Below are positions 11,798-36,074 of a stretch of DNA of 64,000 nt, piece by piece. The stretch lies in assembly GCF_027595985.1 (NCBI RefSeq), contig NC_073311.1, positions 48,499,463-48,563,462 on the forward strand, in the 5' to 3' direction. A program made the translations under genes and the position numbers. The first letter of the stretch is position 1, and each line of letters starts with the position of its first letter. The notes under the pieces were generated by a model. It had not been told where the DNA came from, did no database searches, and saw nothing but the letters and a program-made list of their open reading frames with translations. Origin of the DNA: Sorex araneus (taxonomy: Eukaryota > Chordata > Mammalia > Eulipotyphla > Soricidae).

Positions 11798-11845
<48 letters not shown>
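11347..11845. repeat. CA-rich compound array, about 500 bp
   Basis: Irregular units of CACACACACCCTCTCTACA, ending in pure CA (11,776-11,845). It lies about 150 bp upstream of the PWP1 CpG island. Confidence 0.95.
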
Positions 11846-11847
<2 letters not shown>

Positions 11848-11941
11848 CTCCGGGTTGTCAGCTTGAAGTCTGCAGAGCTGCAAATAAAATAAAGGGGGGC
11901 GGGAATTTGTCTTTGACTCTCACAGCTCCAATTGTCACTAG

Positions 11942-24910
<12,969 letters not shown>

Positions 24911-25240
24911 CGAGACCAGTTTCACGGTTTCCTTTTTACCGTAACCCAGAGGTTCAAAAGCAGCCTGAAGTATTTCGTGCAGTGACTGGAACAAATTCAT
25001 GGCTGTGACCTGACATTCCTTCCTGCCATGTGGTGGCGGCAGAAACGAGGCCAGTGCGTGTGATGGGAATTCACAGAGTAGAGACTCCTGCTGCCTTCTC
25101 TGAAAAGGATAACAAAGGTTTGGGGGCGGGGGGAGATACTCAAAAGGCCAGAGCACGTGCTCTGTGTGTGGCAGCCTTGGGGGTGATTCCCAGCACCTCA
25201 TGGTCCCCAAGCACCTTCTGAACCACCCTCCCAAATTAAA
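24911..25240 (+). other. PWP1: Probable PWP1 3' UTR, end not fixed
   Basis: Non-coding sequence after the PWP1 stop, repeat-free to about 25,120 and then a diverged SINE. The nearest poly(A)-signal variant is ATTAAA at 25235-25240. No AATAAA lies in the first kilobase except within later repeats, so the true 3' end is uncertain. Confidence 0.35.
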
Positions 25241-25543
25241 AGGGTTTTTGGAAAATGATCTGACTAAGGTTGTACGGTGCAGCACAAACAGGCCGTGGCC
25301 GGAACTCTCCTGCCTAGAGCGCTGACCGACTGCTCGTGATTCAGAAGTGTTCTTAGTACCACTTGGGGGTCAGTGTTCCTAATAAGAGGCACCGTGTAGT
25401 GATAAAGATTTACAAACCGAGCGAAGGAACATCTAAAGGGAGAAATAAGCAACAGATTCCATGCACTTCTCAAGCACACGTGGCTGGATCATAAGTCATC
25501 CCACAAACACAGCCTTAAGCCATGATGGAAATACCTGGGTCTT

Positions 25544-25625
25544 AGGCCAGCGCTGTAGCTCAGTGGTAGAAAACTTGTCCTGAACGTGTGAAGCCCTGGG
25601 TTTGATCCTGTGCACTGCAGAAGGA
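25544..25625 (+). repeat. Minor tRNA-Ala-like (ID-like) SINE
   Basis: GGCCAGCGCTGTAGCTCAGTGG then GGGTTTGATCCTGTGCACTGCAG with a short A-rich tail. Boxes A and B are both clear, and the copy is only about 80 bp long. Confidence 0.65.
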
Positions 25626-25780
25626 AAGTTAGTCTCATTTGGGGCCAGAGAGTTAGTACAGCAGATAAGGTGCTTGTCTCTCACAGCCTACCTAGGTTTA
25701 ATCCCTGTCATCACATATGTTCCCCGGGGCATTATTAGGCGTGAACTCTGAGCACCACCAGGTATGATCCAAAAACAGAA

Positions 25781-25957
25781 GGGGCCGGAGCGATAGCACA
25801 GTGGGTAGGGCGTTTGCCTTGCACGCAGCTGACCTGGGTTCGATCCCCGGCATCCCATATGGTCCCCCAAGCACCGCCAGGAGTAATTCCTGAGTGCAAA
25901 GCCAGGAATAACCCCTGAGCATCACTGGGTGTGACCCAAAAAGCAAAAAAAAAAAAA
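25781..25957 (+). repeat. SINE, full length, near consensus
   Basis: GGGGCCGGAGCGATAGCACAG through GTGACCCAAAAAGCA plus A-tail. A diverged copy precedes it at about 25,640-25,775. Confidence 0.94.
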
Positions 25958-25994
25958 GTAAGCATCTTTTGCAACCAAAGTGATACGAAACTGG

Positions 25995-26825
25995 GAGTCA
26001 ATCATAAGAAAACTTGAAAATTCCCAAATATGTGGAGATTAAACAATGACTCGAAAACCTTTGAGTCAAATGAAAATGTACCAAAACTTATGGATGAAGT
26101 AACAAGTGGTTCTAAAGGATGCTTATAAACACCTATATCAAGGAACAGAGACCTAAAATAAACTATTACACCTCTATAAAAAGGATAGAGAGGGACCAGG
26201 GAGAGTTAAGGTACTTGCCTTGCATCCAGCCAGCACCATATACGGTCCTCTGAGTACCCCAAAACAGATGAAAAGAAACAGCTCCAAAAGGTCAGAGGAG
26301 AAATGAAGACTGAAAAGGCCAAATTTGTTGGGTTTTGTTTTGGGGTCACACCCATCAATGCTCAGGGGTTACTCCTGGCTCTGCACTCAGGAATTGCTCC
26401 TGGAGATGTTCAGAGAACCATACAGAATGCCAGGAATCGAACCCAGTTTGGCTGTGTGCAAGGCAAATGCCCTACCCATTGTACTATGGCTCCAGCGCCT
26501 GAAAAGACCAGTTTCTGAACAAAACTGACAAACGTTTAAGAGAAAGGAATCAAAGTCGATATTACAATACCACAGAAATAACAAAAGATCATAAAAGACT
26601 ACAGTTACAGACTACCAAATTAAATATCCTGGAAAAAGAAAATAAATTCCTAAAAACAGCCTACCCATCTTGAGCTAGAAAACCAGAACAGATTGAGAAA
26701 AAGATCGAATCACTGTTTTAGAAATAATAAACTAAAGCCCAGAACTGGACAGCATCACTGATGAATTCTACCCAGCCACCAAGCAAAATGCCAGTCTCGC
26801 TAACTTCCTCCAAAGTAGGGCTGTC
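25995..26825 (+). mobile_element. L1 ORF2 fragment, degenerate, split by a SINE
   Basis: Sequence such as ACCAAAACTTATGGATGAAG, ACCACAGAAATAACAAAAGATCA and CATCACTGATGAATTCTACC follows mammalian L1 ORF2 in order. Frames are broken by stops. An antisense SINE (26,329-26,499) and a SINE relic (about 26,190-26,270) interrupt it. Confidence 0.75.
26329..26499 (-). repeat. SINE inserted in the L1 fragment
   Basis: GTTTTGGGGTCACACCCATCAATG through GGCTCCAGCGCC. Confidence 0.9.
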
Positions 26826-26898
26826 TCGGGGCTTATTATGTTAGACCATTATTCTCATGCCAATGTGAGACAAAGACTCAAATTATATATACAATCTT

Positions 26899-27092
26899 TT
26901 TTTTTTTTTTTTTTTTTTTTGCTTTTTTGGTCATACCTGGCGATGCACAGGGGTTACTCCTGGCTCTGCACTCAGGAATTACTCCTGGCGGTGCTCAGGG
27001 GACCGTATGGGATGCTGGGATTCGAACCCGGGTTGGCCGCATGCAAGGCAAACGCCCTACGCCCTACCCACTGTGCTATCGCACCAGCCCCC
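26899..27092 (-). repeat. SINE, antisense, with target-site duplication
   Basis: Poly-T then GCTTTTTTGGTCATACCTGG through CACCAGCCCCC. Duplication ATATACAATCTTTT at 26887 and 27093. Carries an 8-bp tandem duplication CGCCCTACGCCCTACC. Confidence 0.93.
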
Positions 27093-27379
27093 ATATACAA
27101 TCTTTTTACCCACCCATAAGTCCAATATAACCTGGAAATACTCTGTAGTGCCTATTTATACGTATAACCAACTAAACACAGTGAACCCAACCTTCAGTAC
27201 ACTCAGATACCTTATATTTGCATACCGTTGGGCAAAAGAACAAAGTGTTCTCTCATTTTTCATATCACAGTAAAAAACGGGTAAGACGGGTTTTCACCAT
27301 GACTTTTCTCCCTTGGTAAAGAGGAGCGTGCTGTAGCTGTCTGCTCTTAGAATTCCCTGCAGTAAACTCCGTTGTTTAA

Positions 27380-28030
27380 CCTTGGTGGGGTATGGCTGAC
27401 AGTAGCAAACACCTCCCCCGTGTAACTGCGAGAATGTTTCTTGATGCCTCAGGTATAGCTTCTTCCCAGTCTCAAAGTCCTTTCTGTTTGTGGGATTGTT
27501 TGATCAGTTCCTCATTGGAAACCTCTCCGGCCTCAAGCTCAGTATGGTCTCCATCGCTGTGCCTCCCTGGCAGTCTCCCAAGCAGCTGTACCTTGTAACC
27601 CTGTTGATCGGCAGAGTCTGCTAGAGTGATGAATGCCTTCAGAGCTTCGTCTGCCTTCCACGCACCACTGCCGACTCCTTCCCACACTGCAAGGACGTCC
27701 AACGCGGCATTTACAGCATCGGGGACCAGAGAGTACAGTGGGTTGGACACTTGCCTTGCATGCAGCTGAGCTGGCATCCCTGGCACCTCACACGATACCC
27801 CAGGTTCCTCCAGGAGTGAACCCCAAGTGTAGCTGGGTGTGACCCAGAAACAAACCAGAAGAGTGTTAAAACATTTCCAAAATTCTGAGCATCCAGCCAC
27901 ATTTGTCCACTTGAGCCTGTGCAAATGTTTGTGGGAATAGTCTGCTCTGCGCGTAGCTATTGTGCCTGGGCCTCTGGGAAAGTGCTCAGCTGTACTGAGA
28001 AGCAAGTACAGCCTTCCCATGGGAGGCAAG
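27380..28030 (-). pseudogene. Possible degenerate coding remnant, unidentified
   Basis: The - strand frame at 27,472-28,029 is open through a SINE relic (27,720-27,860, + strand). The parts outside the SINE have coding-like composition (AWKADEALKAFITLADSADQ; ADYSHKHLHRLKWTNVAG). I do not recognise the family and cannot exclude chance. No introns or poly(A) tail are visible. Confidence 0.25.
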
Positions 28031-28044
28031 TCACTGGGTGCCTT

Positions 28045-28555
28045 GGAGCTTTATCCTGGTTTGGGGGCCACCCAAACACCCAGCTGTGCTCAAGGCTTCC
28101 TGCTGGCTCTGCACAGTGCTGGGGAATGGAATCCAGCCGGGCCACAGGCAGCAGGAGTGTCCTACCCTCTGTACTGTCTCTCCGGCCCAGAGCATAATCT
28201 TAAGGTCAAGAATCCTTTGGGGGGGCTGGAGCAACAGCACAGCGGGTAGGGCGTTTGCCTTGCACGCGGCCGACCCAGGTTCAATTCCCAGCATCCTATA
28301 TGGTCCCCTGAGCACCGCCAGGAGTGATTCCTGAGTACAGAGCCAGGAGTAACCCTTGTGCATCGCTGGGTGTGACCCCCCAAAAAAAATCCTTTTGGGA
28401 GGCTGGAGCGATAGGACAGCGGGGAGGCATTTGCCTTGCACACTGCTGGGTTTGGTCCCCAGCATCCCATATGGTCCCCCAAGCACCGCCAGGAGTGATT
28501 CTCTGCACTGAGGAACCTGTGCATCGCCGGGTGTGACCCAAAAAGCCCAAAAAAA
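28045..28555. repeat. Cluster of three SINEs
   Basis: About 28,045-28,192 (-), 28,220-28,388 (+, flanked by AATCCTTTGG-like duplication) and 28,399-28,553 (+). Confidence 0.88.
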
Positions 28556-28559
28556 CAAA

Positions 28560-29670
28560 TCCTTTTTATTCGGGACCCAGAGTTCCCAGCTCTGTGCTCA
28601 GAGGGCACTCTGGGCCATGCCAAGAGGACCAGGTGTCCAGGATGGACAAATCTGCAGTGCACTGTTCAAGCAGCAATACTCTTGCCAGGAGAATCAGGCA
28701 GTTTAGAAGCCAGTCTTGGAACCATGCTAATGGCAACCAGGCCTGTTACCACAATTACAAATTAATCATACACTACTATTTCCTGAGTGCTCTTGGATCC
28801 TAGAAAGGCTGGATTTCAAGCCTGTCCCATTTCCACCCAAAAGCAGCAGCACCATCTGGCCTGTGCCCAGAGGAATCCACGTGTTGACTGGACCTCTGAT
28901 GAATGTCTCTATGCTCTGCCATACATACGAGCTTACCTCACTGGCACTGTTAGAGCAAGTGCACCGAGCCCTGGGTCTCCCGCACACGTCCTGGGGAGTT
29001 TCAGTAGCGTGAGGAGGCACAACTGCAGCCTCACAGCTCCTTGATGGCAAAGATGTCTGCACGTGTACAGGAGCGCTTCCCGCATGATGAAACGGCCTCT
29101 TCCCTTTGCCTGACTCGTGGGGACACTAGCTCCTGCACACTAAGTGAGGCCGTGTCACTTCTCTGCCCGTCTTCCAACCATGGGACACGCCGTTTTTCAC
29201 TCTCAAGCTGCAGAGAGGTTTGTGATGGGGCGTTAACCTATGCCGAGGGTCTCGGTGCGCTGCTGTTTTTCACGTTCTCCTTTCACAACAGAAGCCACTG
29301 GCTGCAGAAACTCCCAGCTGCGAGCAGCTTGCTGACCTCATGCCATCCTCACCGGAAGATGCAGGCGGGCCTTTGGTGAGCAGGAGGGGAGGTGAAGCCT
29401 GGTGCAGAGCGCGCAGCACCGTGACGGCCGTGGCTCACTGCCCCGACTCAGCCTTGCAGATGGAACTATGGGTTGTTAGCCCAGAAAAAGAGCAAAACTT
29501 GAAGAATTCTACAGCACGACAAATCGGTTTCACACCGTGTCAAGTCAAACATTTGTAAAGAGACTGCACTCGGGCTGAGTAGCACTGATTCCAGGCTAAC
29601 ATGTTCAGTCAAAAAAAAAAAATCTTGTGGTTTGTGTCAAGTTGGCGGAAAGCATAACACAATAAAATAT
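28560..29670. other. Intergenic, no gene recognised
   Basis: About 1.1 kb of single-copy-looking sequence. No exon with splice sites and no known protein match by eye. AATAAA at 29,660-29,665 is followed by A/T-rich sequence. Confidence 0.5.
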
Positions 29671-29695
29671 TTTTTAAAATAATAGGATCGATGGG

Positions 29696-29870
29696 GGCTG
29701 GAGTGATAGCACAGTGGGTAGGGCATTTGCCTTGCACACGGCCGACCCGGGTTTGAGTCCCAGCATCCCATATGGTCCCCTGAGCACCGCCAGGGGTAAT
29801 TCCTAAGTGCAGAGCCAGGAGTAACCCCTGTGCATTGCCGGGTGTGACCTAAAAAGAAAAAAATAATAAC
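29696..29870 (+). repeat. SINE, full length, with 15-bp target-site duplication
   Basis: Consensus-like. Duplication AATAGGATCGATGGG at 29681-29695 and 29871-29885. Confidence 0.96.
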
Positions 29871-29885
29871 AATAGGATCGATGGG

Positions 29886-30700
29886 CAGAGTTCGGGCCAG
29901 GATGGCGCTTGCAGGGGACGGCAGCCCAGCACTCTGAGCAGCCCATGGCTTGTGACGTTCCTGTGTGAGGGAATGTGGACGCCCCTCGGGTACTCACCAG
30001 CCGCAGAGCACAGGGTCCGAAGTGGGCCTCATGAGGGTGGCGGCAGCGGGCAGAGTTCTAACGTGTTTAACTCAGACTCGATGTGGAGCGCAGGTTCCAC
30101 CATGGGGCCCCGGCTATCTGCCAGCGGTGGCACGGTCCTGCCGCCCTTTCTTCCCCAGACCAGCCCGCGCCACCTGCAGCATTTTGTGGAGGAAAATCTC
30201 CCTGAGCAACAACTGTCTGGAGGCCTAGGAGGAGGGCGTGTGCCCGCTGGTCAGGCTCTGCTGGACTGGTGGCTGCAGTGCCCCCCTGGCCCTGGCCTGG
30301 CATGAGCCCCCTGGCCCTGGCCTGGTTGCTTCCATCAGCATTGGGGCTCAGGGGGCGTGGCACTGCCACCAGGTCAACCTGGACCCTCGAGGAGAGTGCA
30401 TCAGCAACCTGATGGTGACTTTAGGCTCCTTGGTACCCCCAAATCACCGCTGTGCCTCTGGCTGGACTCCAACAACAAGACCAAGTTTCCCAAGGAATTA
30501 AACCACAGATAGGTATGTGGGAGCCATGCCCTCAAACCACCCCCAGCTCAGCCGTCCAAGCTCATTTATCAGCCTTGCTGCAGAGACCCATAAATAAATC
30601 TTGAAAGAGACCAAAAGCTGCAGTTAATCTCAGACCTGTGCAAGGCTGAACAGACAAGGGCACATAGGGGTGGGCGGGGGGCAAGTCCGCCCAGTGCTCA
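29886..30700. other. Unassigned GC-rich intergenic sequence
   Basis: Several moderate open frames on the + strand (30,238-30,501, with TLGSLVPPNHRCASGW) but no recognised family. It could be an old retroposed fragment. Confidence 0.3.
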
Positions 30701-30979
30701 CCCAAACAGAGCCCCTGGCAGCTGCTTGGTCCTACAATCCAAAATTGCTGCCATGCCCCCAGCCAGACCCAACTGTCTCAGGATGGACAGATGGAGAATC
30801 TGCTGAAATTTGGGCTACGCAGATTTTGTGACTGAAATCTCCAAGTTTCTCCGGGTCAGAGTGGGCTACCTTCCCCACCTCCCTAGGCCTCCAGAAGCCC
30901 TGGCAGTCGTGTCCACACCCCAATGCCACCACCCAGCTAAAGCTATTCCAGCTGTACCTTCCTGATAAAAATATTGAAC

Positions 30980-31460
30980 GCCCTGAACAAACACAATGAC
31001 CTCTTAGTACCTGTATTACGAATGATAATGCACAAAATGGGAGGGAAAGAGAGGAAGAGAAAGAGAGTGGAGATAAGAAAGGTGCCTGCCATAGAGGCAG
31101 GTGCGAGGAGGGGGGAGGGAAACTGGGGACATTGCTGATGGGAAATATACACTGGTGATGGGATGGGTGTTGGAACACTGTATGACTGAAAACCCAATCA
31201 TGAATAACTTTGTGGGGCTGGAGCGATAGCACAGCGGGTAGGGCGTTTGCCTTGCACGCGACCGACCCAGGTTCGACTCCCAGCATTCCATATGATCCCC
31301 TGAGCACCGCCAGGGGTAATTCCTGAGTGCAGATCCAGGAATAACCCCTGTGCATCGCTGGGTGTGATCCAAAAAGCAAAAAAAAAAAAAAAAGAATAAC
31401 TTTGTGATGGTCTGACTCAGTGATCCAATAAAAACAATAACATTTCAATAAATCCAGAAA
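30980..31460 (+). mobile_element. L1 3' tail, split by a SINE
   Basis: GA-rich tract, then CCTGCCATAGAGGCAGG, the G-rich segment, ACACTGGTGATGGGATGGGTG and TGAATAACTTTGTG...CAATAAAAAC. Shares order and wording with the tails at 35,490-35,765 and 61,430-61,690. Confidence 0.75.
31215..31393 (+). repeat. SINE inserted in the L1 tail
   Basis: Consensus-like. Duplication GAATAACTTTGTG at 31202-31214 and 31394-31406. Confidence 0.96.
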
Positions 31461-31619
31461 AACATTAGAAAAATTCTACCTTCATGATAAAAACTCAACA
31501 AAGTGAGTATTGACAGAATGTACCTCCACATAATACAGGCCACACTGGACAAACAAGCTCAGAGCTAACATAAAGGTGCAAAACAATGCTTTTAATGCTT
31601 TTCATGCTTTTCCTCTTTG

Positions 31620-31960
31620 GGGGCCGGTGCAACAGTACCGTGGGTAGAGCCTTGCAAAGAGCCAACCCCAGTCCAATCCCTGGCACCACACACAGTCCCC
31701 CAAGCCTGCCAGGAGTAAGCCCTGAACACAGCCAGATGTGGCCCCCAAAACAACAAAAAAATGAAAACAAAACCAAAAGCTCGTGACAAGAGCAAGAAAA
31801 TGATCTATTTTTGAAAGGAGCAGAGGCTGGGCTAGAAATTGTACACAGGTTAAAGCGCTTTCCTTGCACGTGGCCAACTCTGGCTGGATCCTCAGCACTG
31901 CATATGGTCCCTGAGCACCTCCAGGGAGAGACCCCCAAGCACAGGAGTAAGAACTGGGCA
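31620..31960 (+). repeat. Two diverged SINEs
   Basis: About 31,620-31,760 and 31,825-31,950. The 3' end of the second was displaced by the next insertion and resumes at 32,151. Confidence 0.75.
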
Positions 31961-31967
31961 TTGCCTG

Positions 31968-32150
31968 GGGCTGGAGCAATAGCACAGCGGGTAGGGCGTT
32001 TGCCTTGCAAATGGCCGACCTGAGTTCGATTCCCAGCACCCCATATGGTCCCCTGAGCACCGCCTGGGGTAATTCCTGAGTGCAGAGCCAGGAGTAACCC
32101 CTGTGCATCGCTGGGTGTGACCCAAAAAGCAAAAAAAAAAAAAAAAAAAA
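31968..32150 (+). repeat. SINE nested in an older SINE, 17-bp duplication
   Basis: Consensus-like with a long pure A-tail. Perfect duplication GAACTGGGCATTGCCTG at 31951-31967 and 32151-32167. Confidence 0.97.
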
Positions 32151-32194
32151 GAACTGGGCATTGCCTGCTGTGGTGCAAACCCACCTCCCCCAAG

Positions 32195-33050
32195 AAAAAT
32201 GCAAATGAGCAGAGGATCTGAGTAGACATTTTTTCCAAAGATGACACCCAGCTAACCAACAGGCACAAGAAAATGTGCTCAATATGTCTACTTATTTAGA
32301 AAATACACCTCCCATCTGTTATAATGGGTGTTACTAAAGACATCAACATATACATATAATGTCAGTTCATTACATAGAATGAATATAACCCAACTGTAAG
32401 AAAAGATGACATCCGACAGCTCGAGCGACTTGAATACAGTACCGTGAAGAGAAAGAGAAAACGAGGCAATACGGAGTGAGCGCCTCTATGTGGAGTAGGG
32501 ACAGAATAAGAGGCAGCAGTGAGTGACACCGGATCCAGAGTGTGCTGATGGGGACATGGGGCTGGGTGGGACCTGGAGGGATGTCAGCACCTGGGCTGGT
32601 GTGCTGTAGCCACGCTGTCATCCCAAAATGCTGACACTTTCGTAAAGCATGAATGTGGAGAAAGGGAGCCAGGTGCACTGTTGGTGAGAATGTGGATCCG
32701 GGCAATCACTGGGCAAACAGTCTGGTGATTCCTCAGGAAATTCTGGGGTCAGAGAGTGCAAGTTGCCTGCATGCCTGGCTCCTCCCTAGCACGGAGTTGG
32801 TCCTGAGCACTGCCGGGTGTGGTTCGAGACCAGAACAAAATAAAACAAAAACCACCATAACATTTCTATTTATCAAAAGGAAATAACAACCAGCAAAACT
32901 AGAACTAACCATAGGAACTTCTCTTTATCAGAAGGAAATGACAATGCTAAATCCAAACGCACCCCTGTGTTCATTGCAACATTGTTTATCATAGCAAAGA
33001 TAAGAATAAACAAATGCCCGTCAGATGAATGGATAAAGAAAACGTGAGGT
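32195..33050 (+). mobile_element. Degenerate L1 3' region
   Basis: GCAAATGAGCAGAGGATCTG, GCACTGTTGGTGAGAATGTGG and TTCATTGCAACATTGTTTATC...AGATGAATGGATAAAGAAAA are standard L1 3' ORF2 landmarks, in order, with SINE relics between. Confidence 0.65.
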
Positions 33051-33114
33051 AAGGGGCAGGAATGTGGCTTTTAGTATGTGCAAGGCCCTTGTTTTATTCC
33101 AATTCCATTGTTCT

Positions 33115-33302
33115 GTTTTTTGTTTTTGTTTTTGTTTTGCTTTTTGGGTCACACCCGGCGATGCTCAGGGGTTACTCCTGGCTCTGCACTCAGGAATTAT
33201 GCCTGGCGGTGCTCGGGGGACCATATGGGATGCTGGGAATTGAACCCGGGTCGGTTGTGTGCAAGGCAAATGCCCTATCCGCTGTGCTATCACTCCAGCC
33301 CC
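33115..33302 (-). repeat. SINE, antisense, with target-site duplication
   Basis: Consensus-like. Duplication TCCATTGTTCT at 33104-33114 and 33303-33313. Confidence 0.95.
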
Positions 33303-33339
33303 TCCATTGTTCTATTTTGTTTTTTTTTTTTAATTTTTA

Positions 33340-33410
33340 TTTTTGGGCTGGAGGGATAGCACAGCAGATAGGGCGTTTGCCTTGCATGCGGCTGATTCCT
33401 CCACCTCTCT
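33340..33410 (+). repeat. SINE 5' fragment
   Basis: GGGCTGGAGGGATAGCACAGC through CATGCGGCTGATTCC, then unrelated sequence. Confidence 0.75.
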
Positions 33411-33589
33411 CAGAGAGTCCGGCAAGCTACCGAGAGTATCTCACCTGCACAGCAGAGCCTGGCAAGCTACCTGTGGCGTATTCAATATGCCAAAAACAGT
33501 AACAACAAATCTTACAATGGCGACGTTACTGGTACCTGCTCAATAAATCGATGAGCAATGGGATGACAGTGATACAGTGATACAGTGAA

Positions 33590-33845
33590 TTTTTATTTAT
33601 TTTTTTTTAAATTTATTAGTGAATCACCGTGGGGGTACCGTTACAGACTTACAAACTTTTGTGCTTGCGTTTCAGTCATATAATGATCGAGTACCCATCC
33701 CTCCACCAGTGCCCATTTTCCACCACCAACGGTCCCAGCATCCCTCCCACCACCCCCACCCTGCTACCCCCACCCTCCACCCCGCCTCTGTGGCAGGGCA
33801 TTCCCTTTTGTTCTCTCTCTCCTTTTGGGTGTTGTGGTTTGCAGT
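33590..33845 (-). mobile_element. L1 3' tail, antisense
   Basis: TTAGTGAATCACCGTGGGGG through CTCTCTCTCCTTTTGGGTGTTGTGGTTTGCA is the reverse complement of the L1 tail. An AT/ATAC microsatellite follows at its internal end. Confidence 0.75.
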
Positions 33846-33846
33846 A

Positions 33847-33910
33847 GATATATATATATATATACATATATACATATATATATATACATATATACATATA
33901 TACATATATT
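33847..33910. repeat. (TA)n / (TACATA)n microsatellite
   Basis: About 64 bp of alternating TATATA and TACATA. Confidence 0.95.
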
Positions 33911-34547
33911 ATAAAAAGTTGAATAAGATTTTCTTCTTAAGTAAATTATAACTCAGACCAGAATCCATAAGGTACATTGAAAAATAGTTCAGCAAAACCC
34001 TCCACGATATTGAAGCTAAAGGTTTCTTCAAAGATGAAACACCACTGACCAAGCAAGTGGAGGCGAAGATAAACAAACTACCTTAAATTAAGAAGCTTCT
34101 GCACCTCAAAAGAAACAGTGACAAGGATACAAAGACAGTCTATATAATGGGAAAGGACATTCACCCAATACCCTTTTGATAAGGGGTTAATATCAAAGGT
34201 ATACAAGGCACTGGTTGAAGTCTGCAAGGAAAAAAAAAACAATTCCATGAGAAAATGGCGTGATGAAATGAACACAAACTTTCTCAAAGAAGAAATTTGA
34301 ATGGCCAAAAGGCACATGAAAAAAATATTCTTCATCACTAATGATCAGGGAGATGCAGATCAAAACAACAATGAGATGCCATCTCACACCACAGAGACTG
34401 GCACACATCCAAAAGAAGAAAAGCAACTAGTGTTGGCATGTATATGGGGAGAAAGGAACTCTCCTTCACTGTTGGTGAGAATGCCAACTGGTCCAGCCTT
34501 TTTTTTTGAAAACAATATGGACATTTCTCAAAAAACTAGAAATTGAG

Positions 34548-34716
34548 GGGCTGGAGCGATAGCACAGCGGGTAGGGCATTTGCCTTGCACGTGGCCGACC
34601 CAGGTTCAATTCCCAGCATCCCATATGGTCCCTCAGCACTGCCAGGAGTGATTCCTGAGTGCAGAGCCAGGAGTAACCCCTGTGCACTGCTGTGTGTGAC
34701 CCCCCTGCAAAAAAAC
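34548..34716 (+). repeat. SINE inserted in L1 ORF2
   Basis: Consensus-like. Duplication AACTAGAAATTGAG at 34534-34547 and 34717-34730. Confidence 0.96.
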
Positions 34717-35134
34717 AACTAGAAATTGAGCTCCCAGTTGATCCAGCAATACCACCTCTGGGAATATACCCTGGGGGCCCCAAAATACACAGCAGAAACA
34801 CCATCTGCACTCCTATGTTCATTGCAGCACTGTTCACCATAGCCAGAATCTGGAAACAACCTGAGTGCCCAAGAACAGATGAATGGATAAAGAAACTCTG
34901 GTATATATACATGATGGAATACTATGCAGCTTTCAGGAAAAATGAAGTCATGAAATTTGCCTATAAATGGATGGAAATGGAGAGTATTATGCTGAGTGAG
35001 ATAAGGAAAGGAACAGATATGGAATGACTGCATTCATTTGTGGTATATGAAAAATATATATAGTAGAAGATTAATATCCATGGCCATGGAAAACAGGGGT
35101 TAGAAGGACTGGTCAATGGTTGGAACTAACCACA

Positions 35135-35181
<47 letters not shown>

Positions 35182-35273
35182 CGAGGGTAGGTAAGATAAA
35201 GAAGAGACTAGCATGACAATAATAGCTGGGGATGATCATGCTAAACAAGATCTGGTGTTCAAAGTAGGTAAGG

Positions 35274-35442
35274 CAAGGCTGGAGCAATAGCACAGCAGGT
35301 AGGACGTTTGCCTTGCACTTGGACGACCTGGTTCAATTCCCAGCATCCCATATGGTCCCCTGAGCACCGCCAGGGGTGATTCCTGAGTGCAGAGCCAGGA
35401 GTAACCCCTGTGTATCACCAGGTGTGACCCAAAAATTTAAAA
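35274..35442 (+). repeat. SINE inserted in the L1 3' UTR
   Basis: Duplication AAAGTAGGTAAGG at 35261-35273 and 35443-35455. Confidence 0.95.
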
Positions 35443-35502
35443 AAAGTAGGTAAGGATATTCTTGATAATCTTTCAGTATCAATATTGCAAACCACAATGC
35501 CC

Positions 35503-35592
<90 letters not shown>
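35503..35592. repeat. (GA)n microsatellite inside the L1 3' UTR
   Basis: About 45 GA units with one interruption at the 5' side. Other L1 tails in this window have only a short GA-rich tract at this place. Confidence 0.97.
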
Positions 35593-35594
<2 letters not shown>

Positions 35595-35769
35595 CCTGCC
35601 ACAGAGGCAGGCAGGGGTGGGGGTGGAGGGTGATGGGAGGGAACCTGGGGACACTGGTGCTGGGAAATGTACACTGGTGGAGGGACGGGTGTTGGAACTC
35701 TGTATGAGTGAAGCCCAATCATGGACAGCTTTGTCTATGTCACAGTGATTCAATAAAAAGTCTTAAATA

Positions 35770-35900
35770 ATTTTTAAGTAAATTGTAGCTATGTCTATAG
35801 AGACAGGAATGTTAACTAGACTTATCGTGGTCATGTCAAGAAGCACTATGCGTACACCTGAAACTAATGTGACAATTATATCTAAAGCGGAGGAAAAACA
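35770..35900 (+). mobile_element. Old L1 3' UTR relic
   Basis: TGCGTACACCTGAAACTAATGTGACAATTATATCT resembles the ancient mammalian L1 end. Confidence 0.5.
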
Positions 35901-36074
35901 AAGCGAATGTGAAACAAAGTAAAGATAATGCTCCTTGGGCAAAAGACAAAGACAGTATATTTTCATTGTCCCTGCCACAGCTAAAATATTTTACTGCACT
36001 CAAAGTTCTATATCTCGCAGGAGAAATGAGTAGAGACACTACTTGAAGAAATATTTTAAAATTCCCCAGGGAAG

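Larger units (their letters stand above)
33915..35765 (+). mobile_element. L1 3' end, best preserved copy, split by two SINEs
   Basis: Last part of ORF2 plus 3' UTR and tail: AACAATGAGATGCCATCTCAC, CCCAGTTGATCCAGCAATACC, AGATGAATGGATAAAGAAAC, GATGGAATACTATGCAGC are in order and in L1 orientation. The 3' UTR holds GT and GA microsatellites and a G-rich segment (35,614-35,645) and ends ATTCAATAAAAAGTC. Truncated at the 5' end, with stops and frameshifts, so not functional. Interrupted at 34,548-34,716 and 35,274-35,442. Confidence 0.88.

Noticed and set aside
33915-35765. Intact L1 reverse transcriptase gene
   Set aside because: Only the 3' end is present, with stops and two SINE insertions.
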